A stretch of 51,568 nt of DNA from Ovoidimarina sp039190895 (GCA_039190895.1 JBCCXY010000009.1:1-51568); one strand, 5' to 3'. Shown: positions 18,767-26,552, numbered from the stretch's first letter. A program made the numbers and translations. The notes: generated by a model not told the origin, from the sequence alone.

Positions 18767-19082
18767 GAAGTTTCAACCTCGCAGTTCCAAATCCGGACGA
18801 CGCCTGCTGGGTATCGACGCCATTTCCTGCACATTCCTAGGTGAGACGTCGCTGCGCAACAAGAGGTCACTTACGTGGTTTGACTTTTGCTTGATCGGAG
18901 GATTGCAGACGGCAACCACGGCAACATCAGGAGCGAGACAGATACGCGCGTGTGCCATTTCCCCCGATCCGCAGAATCAGATCTGGTAGGATGTAGTGAC
19001 TACAGGCGAGCTCGGAAGTGAGCAAAGCTCATGAGAACAGCGGCTCTGATGACCACTACGTTGCGGGCTCCCCTGTGCTTCA

Positions 19083-19096
19083 CCGTACGCGTACGG
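19083..19096. promoter_or_regulatory. Perfect 14-bp palindrome, candidate operator
   Basis: CCGTACGCGTACGG is its own reverse complement. It lies about 320 bases upstream of the first gene of the minus-strand operon in non-coding DNA. No known regulator was recognised for it. Confidence 0.3.
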
Positions 19097-19590
19097 CTCA
19101 TAAAGTTGATACCAGAACCGGTCAACACGCTTGGTAAAAAAGTCTAAATACTAATGCTTTGTTGTCTATAGGCATGGTTTATGGACGCTCTTTCTGGAGG
19201 AATAACTCGGGTGAAGTCGAGGTTCAAAATCCAATGAGTCAACCCAGTGGTTCTGGCGCTCGATTGTCAACAAGTTTTCTGCGGACACTGTACGGATGGA
19301 GACAATTGCAGTGTCCCTGCGGTCGGCGTTGCCAAAGCCGCAACATAAATGATTCATTCCCCTTATGGGGTCGAAGCCATCAGCGTCGTTTAATGTATCA
19401 TGAAGGGTCGGACCGAAACACAAGCGGCGCGTGACGGTTGGGAAGTTTGCGAGTGCAGATCGTGTGCATAGAGCGTATCGGCGCGCTCAACGCGAAAAAG
19501 CTGAGATTGCGCCGACTAAACATTTCCACGCCAAGCTTACCACGCCACAAGCCGAGGGAGTAAGCTCCATACTAACCGAAGAAATCGTGA

Positions 19591-19608
19591 GTTGCGGGCC
19601 CCCGCAAC
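19591..19608. other. Hairpin GTTGCGGG-CC-CCCGCAAC
   Basis: Perfect 8-bp arms around a 2-base loop, just before the block of broken genes. No T run follows on either side, so a terminator is not supported. Could be a repeat remnant. Confidence 0.3.
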
Positions 19609-19649
19609 CAAACCCATCGAACATCAGAGCGCTTCGGCTTTCATGAGCG

Positions 19650-19915
19650 AGTGGACGTCCTCGAAGCGGGCGGAGCGGGGTCGGTTTCGGATTTGACCCA
19701 TCAGGTTTTCGATGCCTCGGACGAGGGCGACATCTTCCGGGGGGTGGCCCGGCGCATGGGCGTGGAGCAGGCGTTTTCCGACGGGCGCGAGGCAGGGATT
19801 GGCTGCGTGACCTGTGGGCGCGGGCGCAGAATGTAGCGGAGCGTTAGGGGTTCCACCTGCCCGACTTCGACACCTTCCGCTTCAAAACCTCCATCCCCGC
19901 CGACCTGGGCGCCGC
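19650..19915 (+). pseudogene. Fragment of a molybdopterin oxidoreductase (DMSO/biotin-sulfoxide reductase type)
   Basis: Read in one frame the DNA gives GDIFRGVARRMGVEQAFSDG; after a shift near 19797 it continues DWLRDLWARAQ, then, past a TAG stop, GFHLPDFDTF. This order matches the segment 'IF..LA..LG....FT.GR....WL..LY.......LPDFDTFW' that I know from the C-terminal third of BisC/TorA/DorA-type enzymes. Only about 85 residues remain, with at least one frameshift and one stop. It is unrelated to the intact soeA in this window. Identification is from motif memory. Confidence 0.5.
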
Positions 19916-20105
19916 CCCTGGTCGAAATGGTAAACCGCCCCTACGCGCGGCGTTTATGAAACTCGCAGCCGGAAACCCGGACGTCCTGTTTGCCCGCCGA
20001 CCTGACCTCGTTCTGCGAGATCGACGGCTTCCGCGACCGGCACCCGGACCAGTTCCTATCCCTCGGCATAGCCGGGCAAAACATGATGAGCTTCGCGGGC
20101 GGCCT
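19916..20105 (+). pseudogene. Fragment of a transketolase C-terminal-domain protein
   Basis: Three frames together spell LVEMVNRPYAR, FMKLAAGNPDVLF and ADLTSFCEIDGFRDRHPDQFLSLGIAGQNMMSFAGGL. This matches the pyrimidine-binding domain of split transketolases (typical GIAEQNM core). Two frameshifts are needed (near 19950 and 19990), and the catalytic Glu of the EQNM motif is Gly here, so the fragment is dead. It ends abruptly at about 20100, where the SorC-like fragment begins in another frame. Confidence 0.6.
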
Positions 20106-20853
20106 CGGCCTCGCGAGCTGGGCATTGTCGACATCCGGGTGGATGGGCGGCATCTGGCGGGCTCAACGCCTGCGTGTGACCTGCGGGAGGCGTTTAGGCT
20201 GGAGGATGTCTATGTCAACCACAGGGGGTCGTATCGGGGTTGCATGGGGCGAGCCGATCATGGCCGGTCGCCTGGGCCATGCCGCGTAATCCGGTGGCGG
20301 GGGGTCGCGGTCTGCCAGATGATCGGCTCGATGATCTCGGACCGCGTGCCGTCGTCCGATAGTCGCGCCGTTCAGATCGCCAACAAGCTGGACGCGACCC
20401 GTTACACCCTGCACGCGCCGGGACTTATTTCGTCGGCGGATCTTGCGCGGACGGTGCGGGAGAGCCTACAATTTGGGGTCAACTGGGTCAACTGGGTCAA
20501 CTGGGTCGGCTGGTGGGGTGGGATGTGACGGTGGCGTCGATTTGCGACGTAGCCGACACCATCCACCTTGCAGCAGCGGGCATAGTGACTGGGGCAGAGC
20601 TTCGCGCGGCGAGGAACGCGGGGGCGGTCGGGGTACTCTGTTGCCGGTATCTGGTTGCGCAGGAGCGGACGTTGGTTTTGCCGCCGCATGACCGGCTGAT
20701 GATGACCTGCAGAGCGCGTGGAAGCAGCCTGCGGTGGTTTGCAGCGTGGAAAGGGCCGCCGCCACGAAGGCCGCGCTTGCCGGGAAGCTGTTGACTCATC
20801 TGTGTGTGGATGAGGCTTTGGGGCGGGCCCTTCTGAAGGCAGTCAGGCGATGA
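20100..20853 (+). pseudogene. Broken SorC/DeoR-family sugar-binding transcriptional regulator
   Basis: Pieces in two or more frames reconstruct most of a SorC regulator: ARELGIVDIRVDG and LREAFRLEDVYV (end of the helix-turn-helix and start of the effector domain), IGVAWGEPI, then VCQMIGSMISDRVPSS, ATRYTLHAPGLISS, VASICDVADTIHLAAAG, LRAARNAGAVGVLCCRYL, and finally DDLQSAWKQPAVV and LLTHLCVDEALGRALLKAV before a TGA at 20851. The N-terminal DNA-binding part is missing and several frameshifts are present. A 9-bp tandem repeat (20478-20513) is inserted in the middle. Convergent with, and just overlapping, the ABC ATPase gene. Confidence 0.65.
20478..20513 (+). repeat. 9-bp tandem repeat GTCAACTGG, three exact units plus one degenerate
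   Basis: Three exact units at 20478-20504, followed by GTCGGCTGG. In the reading frame of the SorC-like fragment the units encode Val-Asn-Trp three times, then Val-Gly-Trp. No SorC protein I know has such a run, so it looks like a slippage expansion after the gene lost function. Confidence 0.85.
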
Positions 20854-21502
20854 CGCCCATGTTCCACCGGTGATGGGCAATCGCGTCGCGGATGTCGTCG
20901 TGCCAGCGAATGCGACCGTGTTCCAGGACGATCCCGGACGTGCACAGCCGCTCAAGTTGCTGCAAGGCATGACTTACGACGAGGGCGGAAGCGCCCTTGA
21001 GCCGTTCGCGCAACAACGCCTCGGACGAGGCGCGGAAGGCGGCGTCGCCAACGGCGGTGACCTCATCGACGAGGTAAAGTTCGAACGGCATCGCCATCGA
21101 CAAGCCAAAGCCGAGGCGTGCACGCATGCCCGAAGAATACCCCCGAACCGGCGTGTCGAGCTGCGGGCCGAGCCCCGCGAAAGCCGAGACGAAGCGTTCC
21201 AGCGCGCGCACGTCGGCGCCATAGAGCCGGGCCACGAAGCGCAAGTTCTGCCGACCCGTGAGGTCGTGGTGGAAGCTGCCCGCGAAGCCGACTAGCCACG
21301 ATACGCGGCCATGCCGCACGATGCGCCCGTGATCGGGGGGCAGGGTGCCTGCGATCAGCTTGAGCAGCGTGGATTTCCCCGCGCCATTGCGCCCAAGGAG
21401 ACCCACGGATTCTCCCTGTTGAATCCGTAGGTTAAGGTCGCGGGCGACGGTGACGTCGCCGAACCGCTTGCACACGCCCTCCAGTGTCACGACCGTGGTC
21501 AT
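20843..21502 (-). CDS. kpsT: ABC transporter ATP-binding protein, KpsT-like
   Basis: 219 residues, the usual KpsT size. Walker A GLLGRNGAGKSTLLKLIAG near residue 35, the polysaccharide-exporter hallmark FAGSFHHDLTGRQNLRF, signature YSSGMRARLGFGLSMA, Walker B YLVDEVTAVGD, and switch His in LVVSHALQQL. These are diagnostic of capsule/O-antigen ABC-2 exporters. The ATG at 21502 shares one base with the TGA of the KpsE-like gene (TGATG). Works with the permease encoded divergently at 22746. The symbol is by family, not proven orthology. Confidence 0.88.
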   Translation of the reverse strand: MTTVVTLEGVCKRFGDVTVARDLNLRIQQGESVGLLGRNGAGKSTLLKLIAGTLPPDHGRIVRHGRVSWLVGFAGSFHHDLTGRQNLRFVARLYGADVRALERFVSAFAGLGPQLDTPVRGYSSGMRARLGFGLSMAMPFELYLVDEVTAVGDAAFRASSEALLRERLKGASALVVSHALQQLERLCTSGIVLEHGRIRWHDDIRDAIAHHRWNMGVIA

Positions 21503-22683
21503 CAGGCCCGCTCGCGCAGGCTGGCGACCAACAGCGCGAGCACGCCCCAGACCAACATCAACGCCAGGGCACCGACGCCGAGGAGGATCAGCGGGTCCGG
21601 CCCGGTTGCCTGCCCGGCCCGCGTCGGTCGCACATGGGCCGCAAGATAACGCGACTGCCGCCGCGCCTCCGCCTGCGCCGTGTCGAGAGCCGCGCGCGCG
21701 GCGAGGTAGGCCTCTTGCGCAAACTCCACCTCGACCGTCAGACGCTCAAAGGTTGCGACAACGCCCGCGTAATCCTCCCGCTCTTCGGGCACGCCAGAGC
21801 CGTCGCCAAGCTTCAACCGCTCATCCGCGATACGCGCCTCGATGACCGAAATCCTTTCGGTGCTGCGCTCGATCCGCGGGTCGTTCGCATTTGTCTGCGT
21901 GCGCAAAAGATCAAGCCGGATCAACTCGTTGGCCAGCTCCTCCTCCAGATGCGCGAGCAGGCCCATGCGCCCGCCAAGGTCCGCCCCCGGGTCGACGATC
22001 TGGCTTTCCGCACGAAACGCCGTCAGCGCTGTCCGGGCGTCTGCCAACCGCTGCGCTGCAAGGTCGAGGACGACCTGTGCCTCTCCCAACGTGTCCTCTT
22101 CCGCCTCTTCGGAGAGGCGATTGACGAGGTCGCTTGAGATCGCAAACACCTCCGCCGCGATCTGCTGCGCGGTGTCGGGGTCGAAGGCCCAGACCTTCAG
22201 TTCAATGATCCCCGTTTTCGGATCGAACGAAACCGTAGACATCCGCCGCCAATGCACCAGCAGGTCTTCAATCGTCGTGTCTGGCGCGAGCGAGAACACC
22301 GGGTCGTCGGGCCAGGCGACCTCGTAAGCCGCGCGCAGGCCGACATTTGCTTCAAGCGATTCGGCCAGCTCCTGCGAATCGAGAAAGGCGTACAGCACGT
22401 CCGCATCCGACGACGTGCCCCCCGGAAGGCCAGTCAGGCCGCCGAACATTTCGAGCGGCATGAACGTCTCGGCCCGTCGGACAGAAAACCCCACCGTCGA
22501 TTCATACTGCGGCGCTGCAAAATGCACCAAATACAACGCGAGCGCGCCAAGCGGCATCAGCACGAGAGCCAGAAAACTAAGCGCAAGCGCCCGGCCCCGC
22601 GGGGCGCGAGACACCGTCGGCGGCACGTAGGCCCGGGGGACTTGGTCCGTCGGGACACTGGCCAGTCTGGCGGGTGCAGTCAC
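21502..22683 (-). CDS. kpsE: Capsule export inner-membrane protein, KpsE-like (Wzz fold)
   Basis: 393 residues from GTG 22683, chosen because GGAGG lies about 6 bases upstream; the frame is open to an ATG at 22764 but that would overlap the divergent permease gene. A membrane segment (ALSFLALVLMPLGALALYLVHF) near residues 33-55, then YESTVGFSVRRAE, a long periplasmic coiled-coil region rich in Ala/Glu/Leu (about 190-340), and a C-terminal membrane segment (LILLGVGALALMLVWGVLALLV). This is the polysaccharide co-polymerase layout of KpsE/CtrB/WcbD. It links the inner-membrane exporter to the outer membrane; no KpsD/Wza partner is present here. Confidence 0.88.
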   Translation of the reverse strand: MTAPARLASVPTDQVPRAYVPPTVSRAPRGRALALSFLALVLMPLGALALYLVHFAAPQYESTVGFSVRRAETFMPLEMFGGLTGLPGGTSSDADVLYAFLDSQELAESLEANVGLRAAYEVAWPDDPVFSLAPDTTIEDLLVHWRRMSTVSFDPKTGIIELKVWAFDPDTAQQIAAEVFAISSDLVNRLSEEAEEDTLGEAQVVLDLAAQRLADARTALTAFRAESQIVDPGADLGGRMGLLAHLEEELANELIRLDLLRTQTNANDPRIERSTERISVIEARIADERLKLGDGSGVPEEREDYAGVVATFERLTVEVEFAQEAYLAARAALDTAQAEARRQSRYLAAHVRPTRAGQATGPDPLILLGVGALALMLVWGVLALLVASLRERA

Positions 22684-22726
22684 ATGATCCTCCGCTAAGT
22701 CAAAATTAACCCTAACGGGCACACTC

Positions 22727-22749
22727 TCACCCTGCGCCCAACAGGGTGA
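22727..22749. promoter_or_regulatory. Inverted repeat over the divergent start region
   Basis: Perfect 8-bp arms TCACCCTG / CAGGGTGA with a 7-base loop. The right arm contains the GTG proposed as start of the permease gene, so it either folds over that start in the mRNA, or is an operator between the divergent kpsE- and kpsM-like genes and the true permease start lies further on. Confidence 0.35.
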
Positions 22750-23558
22750 AGATTCCGTTTCCAAAGAGGATTCGATTGCTCAGTCCAACCCTTCCTCCGC
22801 CCTCGACCGTGCGGGCGATCCCGGCATTGATCCTGCGCGAGGTGGCGACCGGTTATGGCCGAACGCCCGGCGGCTGGATCTGGGCGGTGGTGGAGCCTGT
22901 GGCGGCCATTGCGCTGCTGTCTTACATCTTTGCGATGGCATTCAATGCGCCGCCGGTGGGGCAGAGCTTCGCGCTGTTTTATGCGCTGGGCTACCTGCCG
23001 TTCATGGCGTTCCTCGACATTTCCAACAAGCTTGCCAACGCCTTACGGTTCTCGCGGCATCTGCTGGCCTATCCGGCGCTGGCGCGAATGGATGCGTTTC
23101 TGGCGCGGCTGATCCTGAACACCGTGACGCAACTGGTCGTCGCCGCGGTGGTGCTGATCGGCATCCTCGTTCTGTTGGATACCGGCGCGATCTGGTCGGG
23201 GCCGATGCTGGTGCAGGTCGTGGCGCTGACGGTGCTGTTGTCGGCGGGTGTGGGGCTGCTGAACGCGGCGCTTTTCGCGCGTGTCCCGCTGTGGGAGCGG
23301 CTTTGGCAGATCGCGATGCGACCAATGTTCATCATCTCCGGCATCTTCTTCGTGCAAGAGGATCTGCCCGCCGATCTCGCCGCTATCGCGTGGTGGAACC
23401 CGTTGATTCACATCACGGGTTTCGCGCGGGCGGCGGCGATCCCAAGCTACAGCGCCCCTCTTGGAAGCTCGGCTTACGTTGTTTTTCTGGCGCTGGCGCT
23501 GCTCTTCCTCGGGCTGCTGTCGTTGCGCCTTGTTGCAAAGGACCCGACCCATGTCTGA
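22746..23558 (+). CDS. kpsM: ABC-2 type polysaccharide export permease, KpsM-like
   Basis: 270 residues with six membrane segments. LILREVATGYGRTPGGWIWAVVEPVAAIALLSYIF at the N-terminus and NPLIHITGFARAA near the C-terminus are typical of KpsM/CtrC permeases (usual length about 260). The GTG at 22746 is the longest start; a TTG at 22776 preceded by AAGAGG is an attractive alternative and would free the start from the inverted repeat. It pairs with the divergent KpsT-like ATPase to export a lipid-linked polysaccharide. Overlaps the next gene by 8 bases. Confidence 0.88.
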   Translation: MKIPFPKRIRLLSPTLPPPSTVRAIPALILREVATGYGRTPGGWIWAVVEPVAAIALLSYIFAMAFNAPPVGQSFALFYALGYLPFMAFLDISNKLANALRFSRHLLAYPALARMDAFLARLILNTVTQLVVAAVVLIGILVLLDTGAIWSGPMLVQVVALTVLLSAGVGLLNAALFARVPLWERLWQIAMRPMFIISGIFFVQEDLPADLAAIAWWNPLIHITGFARAAAIPSYSAPLGSSAYVVFLALALLFLGLLSLRLVAKDPTHV

Positions 23559-24435
23559 GCCCGTGATTGACCGTTTGTTTCTTGGCGCCGGGGCGATGAA
23601 GGCGGGGACGACGTGGCTGTATGACGTGCTGAACCGGCATCCGCAGATCTATTTCACGCCGGAAAAAGAGCTGCATTACTTCTACGCCCGGCATGTCCGG
23701 TCGGACATCCTGTCGGATCAGGCGCGGTTGGAGAATGTGCAGCGGAAGTACCTGAAGTTCGATCCCGCGAGGGCGCGCCCGTTGGCGATCCGGGATCGGA
23801 TGCGCTGGATCGCGAATTACCTGGACGGGCCGGTGGACGATCACTGGTACCGTAGTCTGTTCCTGCATCGGCCGACGGGGGCGTGGGCGGGCGATTTCTC
23901 GAACCTTTACGCGCTGTTACCAGAGCCGGCCTGGGCGAGGGTTGCAGAGCGAGTCGCGGATTTGCGGGTGCTCTATACCATGCGCGATCCGATTGATCGG
24001 TTGTGGAGCCACGCGAAGTTTCACCTCAAGGTCACCGGGCAGGCGGACGCCATCGATCGGTGGAGCGCGGGCCAGTTGGAGGCTTTCGTTCGCCGACCAT
24101 TCATCTGGGAGAATGCCGAGTACGGTGCGGCCGTCCGGCGGATGCAAGCGGCGCTGCCTGAGGGCGTGCTCAAGTTGCTGTTTCACGAGGATATCCACGC
24201 CGACGAGACATCTGCGCTGTCCGAAATCGAGGCCTTTCTTGGTCTGCCGCCGTTTGCCTACCCGGAGGCAGCGATTGCGCGCCGGATCAACGCCACCGAG
24301 TCTCGCCCCATCCCGGAGGAGTTCCGCGCGCGCCTCCTGCCGGATGCGCAGCGGATTGCAGAGGAACTCCGCAGCTTGGGGCTGGAGGTGCCTGCCGGTT
24401 GGACATTGGAAGAGGAGGTGGCTGTTACTCCGTAA
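23551..24435 (+). CDS. Sulfotransferase family protein
   Basis: 294 residues from the ATG at 23551, 8 bases inside the permease gene; the frame is open upstream to 23461, but the residues there are only the permease gene in another frame. GAGAMKAGTTWLYDVLNRHPQIYF holds the PAPS 5'-loop (KAGTT 17-21), and LYTMRDPIDRLWSHAK near residue 140 the 3'-phosphate site. WENAEYGAAV is the expected third element. Co-translated with the export permease, it probably sulfates the exported capsule. Fourth sulfotransferase of the window. Confidence 0.88.
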   Translation: MSEPVIDRLFLGAGAMKAGTTWLYDVLNRHPQIYFTPEKELHYFYARHVRSDILSDQARLENVQRKYLKFDPARARPLAIRDRMRWIANYLDGPVDDHWYRSLFLHRPTGAWAGDFSNLYALLPEPAWARVAERVADLRVLYTMRDPIDRLWSHAKFHLKVTGQADAIDRWSAGQLEAFVRRPFIWENAEYGAAVRRMQAALPEGVLKLLFHEDIHADETSALSEIEAFLGLPPFAYPEAAIARRINATESRPIPEEFRARLLPDAQRIAEELRSLGLEVPAGWTLEEEVAVTP

Positions 24436-24556
24436 ATCTGCCAATTGCGCTTCGCAGCCACGGTTTTGCCCCCGACGATGACCAGTGCCTCACGTCGACC
24501 CGCGCTACCATCGGCGCTGAGCGGGCGATCTGGACGCTGATTGGGAGGGCATCTTC

Positions 24557-24640
24557 ACCTCCAACCCACGCGCCGCCGGAAGCGGGGCTCCCAAAGCGAG
24601 GCGCGCTCGCAAGAGCGCGATGAGCGGCCCCCGACGCCTC
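24557..24640. repeat. 84-bp dispersed repeat, copy A
   Basis: Aligns without gaps to 31458-31541, with 74 of 84 bases identical by my count. It contains the short hairpin CGCGCTC-GCAA-GAGCGCG. On the minus strand its end reads GGAGGT followed by GAAG and an ATG, but the short frame that begins there has no recognisable product. Confidence 0.85.
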
Positions 24641-24980
24641 GGGTTGTTCGTGTCGTAACGATCTGATCTGTGCGCTGCCGGCGAAGAGTCTCCCTGGGTT
24701 GATCCAGCCAGCACCGCGCGGTCGAGGCGTTAGAGTTTTTCGGGCTTGGAGAATTCAGCTCAGACGGATTCAGCCGATCAGGCATTCGGAAATGGTATTT
24801 GGAACCCGTGCCGTGGCGTGTGCGCTCGACAAGGCCGAGATCTTCGCCGACCGTGCGTGCACGGTCCTTTCGGAGTTGGGAACGTGTCAGGTAAGGCTTG
24901 CGCCTTATGCGCTATGGCTGAGAGTGCCAAGGAACTTGCCCATCACTAGAAGTGACGCTGGTGATCACGCCGTTTCGACT

Positions 24981-25006
24981 TGTCTTTAAGGCCTGCGCCT
25001 TGGACA
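24981..25006 (-). terminator. Possible terminator after pyruvate kinase
   Basis: TGTC and GACA outer arms and AAGGC/GCCTT inner arms form an imperfect hairpin 37 bases beyond the pyruvate kinase stop. No strong T run follows, so this is tentative. Confidence 0.25.
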
Positions 25007-25042
25007 GACCACCACGACGGTTTTGAGCATCGGTCCCAAGCG

Positions 25043-26488
25043 TCACTCTGGGTCTGTGGAGAAAATCAGGCGTTCTTCACAAGGCGCGATCCGAAGGATG
25101 TTGGTGGAGCCCGGCACGTTGAATGGGACGCCTGCGATCACGACGATCTGGCTGTCTTCTTCTGCGAAGCCGTCTTTTCGGGCGGCACGGGCGGCGTTCA
25201 CCACCGCTTGCTTAAAGCGTTCGAGCTTGCCGGTGATGACACAGTGCAGCCCCCATGTCAGTGCGAGTTGGCGTGCCGTCGACCGGATATGGGTCATCGC
25301 GATAATGGGCGGTTGCGGACGCTCCCTCGCGACAAGCCGCGCGGTGGTTCCGGATTGTGAGAAGCAGCAGATCGCGTTGATCCCGGTGACTTCCGCGATT
25401 TCGCGCGCGGCCGAGACGATGGCGTCTGCCGAGGTCTCGCGCGTGCCGCCCCGGCTGGCCTGAGTGACGGACCAGTAGGTCGGGTCGTTCTCAACCTCGA
25501 CCGCGACGGCGTTCATCGTTCTGACGGCCTCAATCGGATACTGCCCCGCCGCGGATTCCGCCGACAGCATCACGGCATCCGCGCCCTCGTAGATCGCCGC
25601 CGCTACGTCCGAAACCTCGGCCCTGGTGGGCATCGGGCTTTCGATCATCGACTCCAGCATCTGCGTCGCGACGATGACCGGCTTTGCCGCAGCCCGGCAT
25701 TTGCGAACGAGGCGCTTTTGGATCGGTGGCACGTTCTGCACCGGCAGCTCCACACCCAGATCCCCGCGCGCGACCATGCAGCCGTCGGCGACCTTGAGGA
25801 TTTCGTCAAACGTCTCAACCGCAGACGGCTTTTCGATCTTCACCATGATCGCTGCCCGCCCGTTAGCCAGCTCGCGCGCGTCCCACACATCCTGCGGGCG
25901 CTGTACGAAGGACAGCGCCAGCCAGTCGACGCCCAGCTCGCACGCAAATTCGAGGTCGGCACGGTCCTTCTCGGTCAGCGCGGCAAGGCCAAGCACCACG
26001 TCCGGCACGTTGACTCCCTTCCGGTTCGAGATCGTGCCCCCCACCGTCACGGTACAATTTGCGAAATCCGGTCCGAACTCGTCGACCCGCAGCCGGATCT
26101 TCCCGTCGTTCACCAGCAGGGTGGCGCCGACTTCCAGCGCATCGAAGATCTCTTTGTGCGGCAGTTGCACCCGGGTGCCATCGCCCGGCGCGTCGTCGAG
26201 GTCGAGGCGAAACGCCTGGCCTTCCTCCAACTCCTCAGCGTCATTTGCGAACACGCCAACCCGCAGCTTCGGCCCCTGAAGGTCCGCGAGGATGGCAATC
26301 GGGCGCCCGCAGTCTTCTTCGATCTTGCGAATAATCTGATGCCGGGCCGCGATTTCGTCATGCGTGCCGTGGCTCATGTTCAGCCGGAACACGTCCGCCC
26401 CTTCTTCGAACAGCGCCTTGATCGTGGCCTCGTCCGAGCTGGCCGGCCCGAGGGTCGCCACGATTTTGATGTTGCGAAGTCGTCTCAT
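25043..26488 (-). CDS. pyk: Pyruvate kinase
   Basis: 481 residues, the normal size. The N-terminus MRRLRNIKIVATLGPAS followed by FRLNMSHG is diagnostic; MVKIEKPSAVETFDEIL holds the catalytic Lys and Mg-binding Glu, RGDLGVELP the phosphate/Mg site, and KPVIVATQMLESMI the signature helix. Converts phosphoenolpyruvate and ADP to pyruvate and ATP in the cytoplasm. ATG 26488 has GGGGGAC upstream; a longer frame to 26605 runs through the promoter region and is rejected. The C-terminal domain is complete. A palindromic operator-like site lies in its promoter. Confidence 0.97.
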   Translation of the reverse strand: MRRLRNIKIVATLGPASSDEATIKALFEEGADVFRLNMSHGTHDEIAARHQIIRKIEEDCGRPIAILADLQGPKLRVGVFANDAEELEEGQAFRLDLDDAPGDGTRVQLPHKEIFDALEVGATLLVNDGKIRLRVDEFGPDFANCTVTVGGTISNRKGVNVPDVVLGLAALTEKDRADLEFACELGVDWLALSFVQRPQDVWDARELANGRAAIMVKIEKPSAVETFDEILKVADGCMVARGDLGVELPVQNVPPIQKRLVRKCRAAAKPVIVATQMLESMIESPMPTRAEVSDVAAAIYEGADAVMLSAESAAGQYPIEAVRTMNAVAVEVENDPTYWSVTQASRGGTRETSADAIVSAAREIAEVTGINAICCFSQSGTTARLVARERPQPPIIAMTHIRSTARQLALTWGLHCVITGKLERFKQAVVNAARAARKDGFAEEDSQIVVIAGVPFNVPGSTNILRIAPCEERLIFSTDPE

Positions 26489-26523
26489 GCCGAGCTGTCC
26501 CCCAAGGCGTATCGTTTCGCGTC

Positions 26524-26552
26524 TTACTAATGGTAACGCTAACGTCCCACAA
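26524..26552 (-). promoter_or_regulatory. Promoter with embedded LacI-type operator upstream of pyk
   Basis: On the minus strand TTGTGG (26552-26547) and TAGTAA (26529-26524) are spaced by 17 bases. The spacer contains ACGTTAGCGTTACCAT (26530-26545), which matches 13 of 16 positions of an ideal palindrome ATGTTAGCGCTAACAT. From memory, LacI-family regulators of central carbon metabolism in alphaproteobacteria (CceR/PckR) use operators of this kind, and pyk is a plausible target. The -10 box is weak, so the promoter itself is tentative. Confidence 0.45.

Larger units (their letters stand above)
18767..19640. other. Long non-coding stretch upstream of the sulfated-polysaccharide operon
   Basis: About 870 bases with no recognisable gene; frames on both strands are short and match nothing I know. 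It must hold the operon promoter on the minus strand. Visible structures are a perfect 14-bp palindrome at 19083-19096 and a hairpin with 8-bp arms and a 2-base loop at 19591-19608. It is less GC-rich than the flanking genes on its left part. Confidence 0.4.
24436..25042. other. Intergenic region with repeat and hairpins, no gene recognised
   Basis: About 600 bases between the convergent sulfotransferase and pyruvate kinase genes. Short frames on both strands match nothing I know. It contains copy A of an 84-bp dispersed repeat (24557-24640), a hairpin with perfect 8-bp arms at 24849-24866, one with 6-bp arms at 24892-24907, and a longer imperfect one at 24981-25006. Confidence 0.5.

Noticed and set aside
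19159..19434. Small plus-strand gene (91 residues)
   Set aside because: No ribosome site, no recognisable domain, and mixed composition; likely non-coding.
20513..20794. A 93-residue intact gene
   Set aside because: It encodes only the middle of a SorC effector domain; the rest of the domain continues in other frames, so it is treated as part of a pseudogene.
23461..23550. 30-residue N-terminal extension of the fourth sulfotransferase
   Set aside because: This is the permease gene in another frame (Trp/Cys/Arg-rich); ATG 23551 starts at the family's normal distance from the PAPS loop.
24505..24714. Small minus-strand gene using the GGAGGT of repeat copy A
   Set aside because: The ATG next to the GGAGGT opens a short frame with low-complexity Ser/Arg residues and no homology signal that I know; more likely repeat-derived.
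25718..26530. 270-codon plus-strand frame opposite pyk
   Set aside because: Shadow of pyruvate kinase, His/Arg-rich, with no motif.
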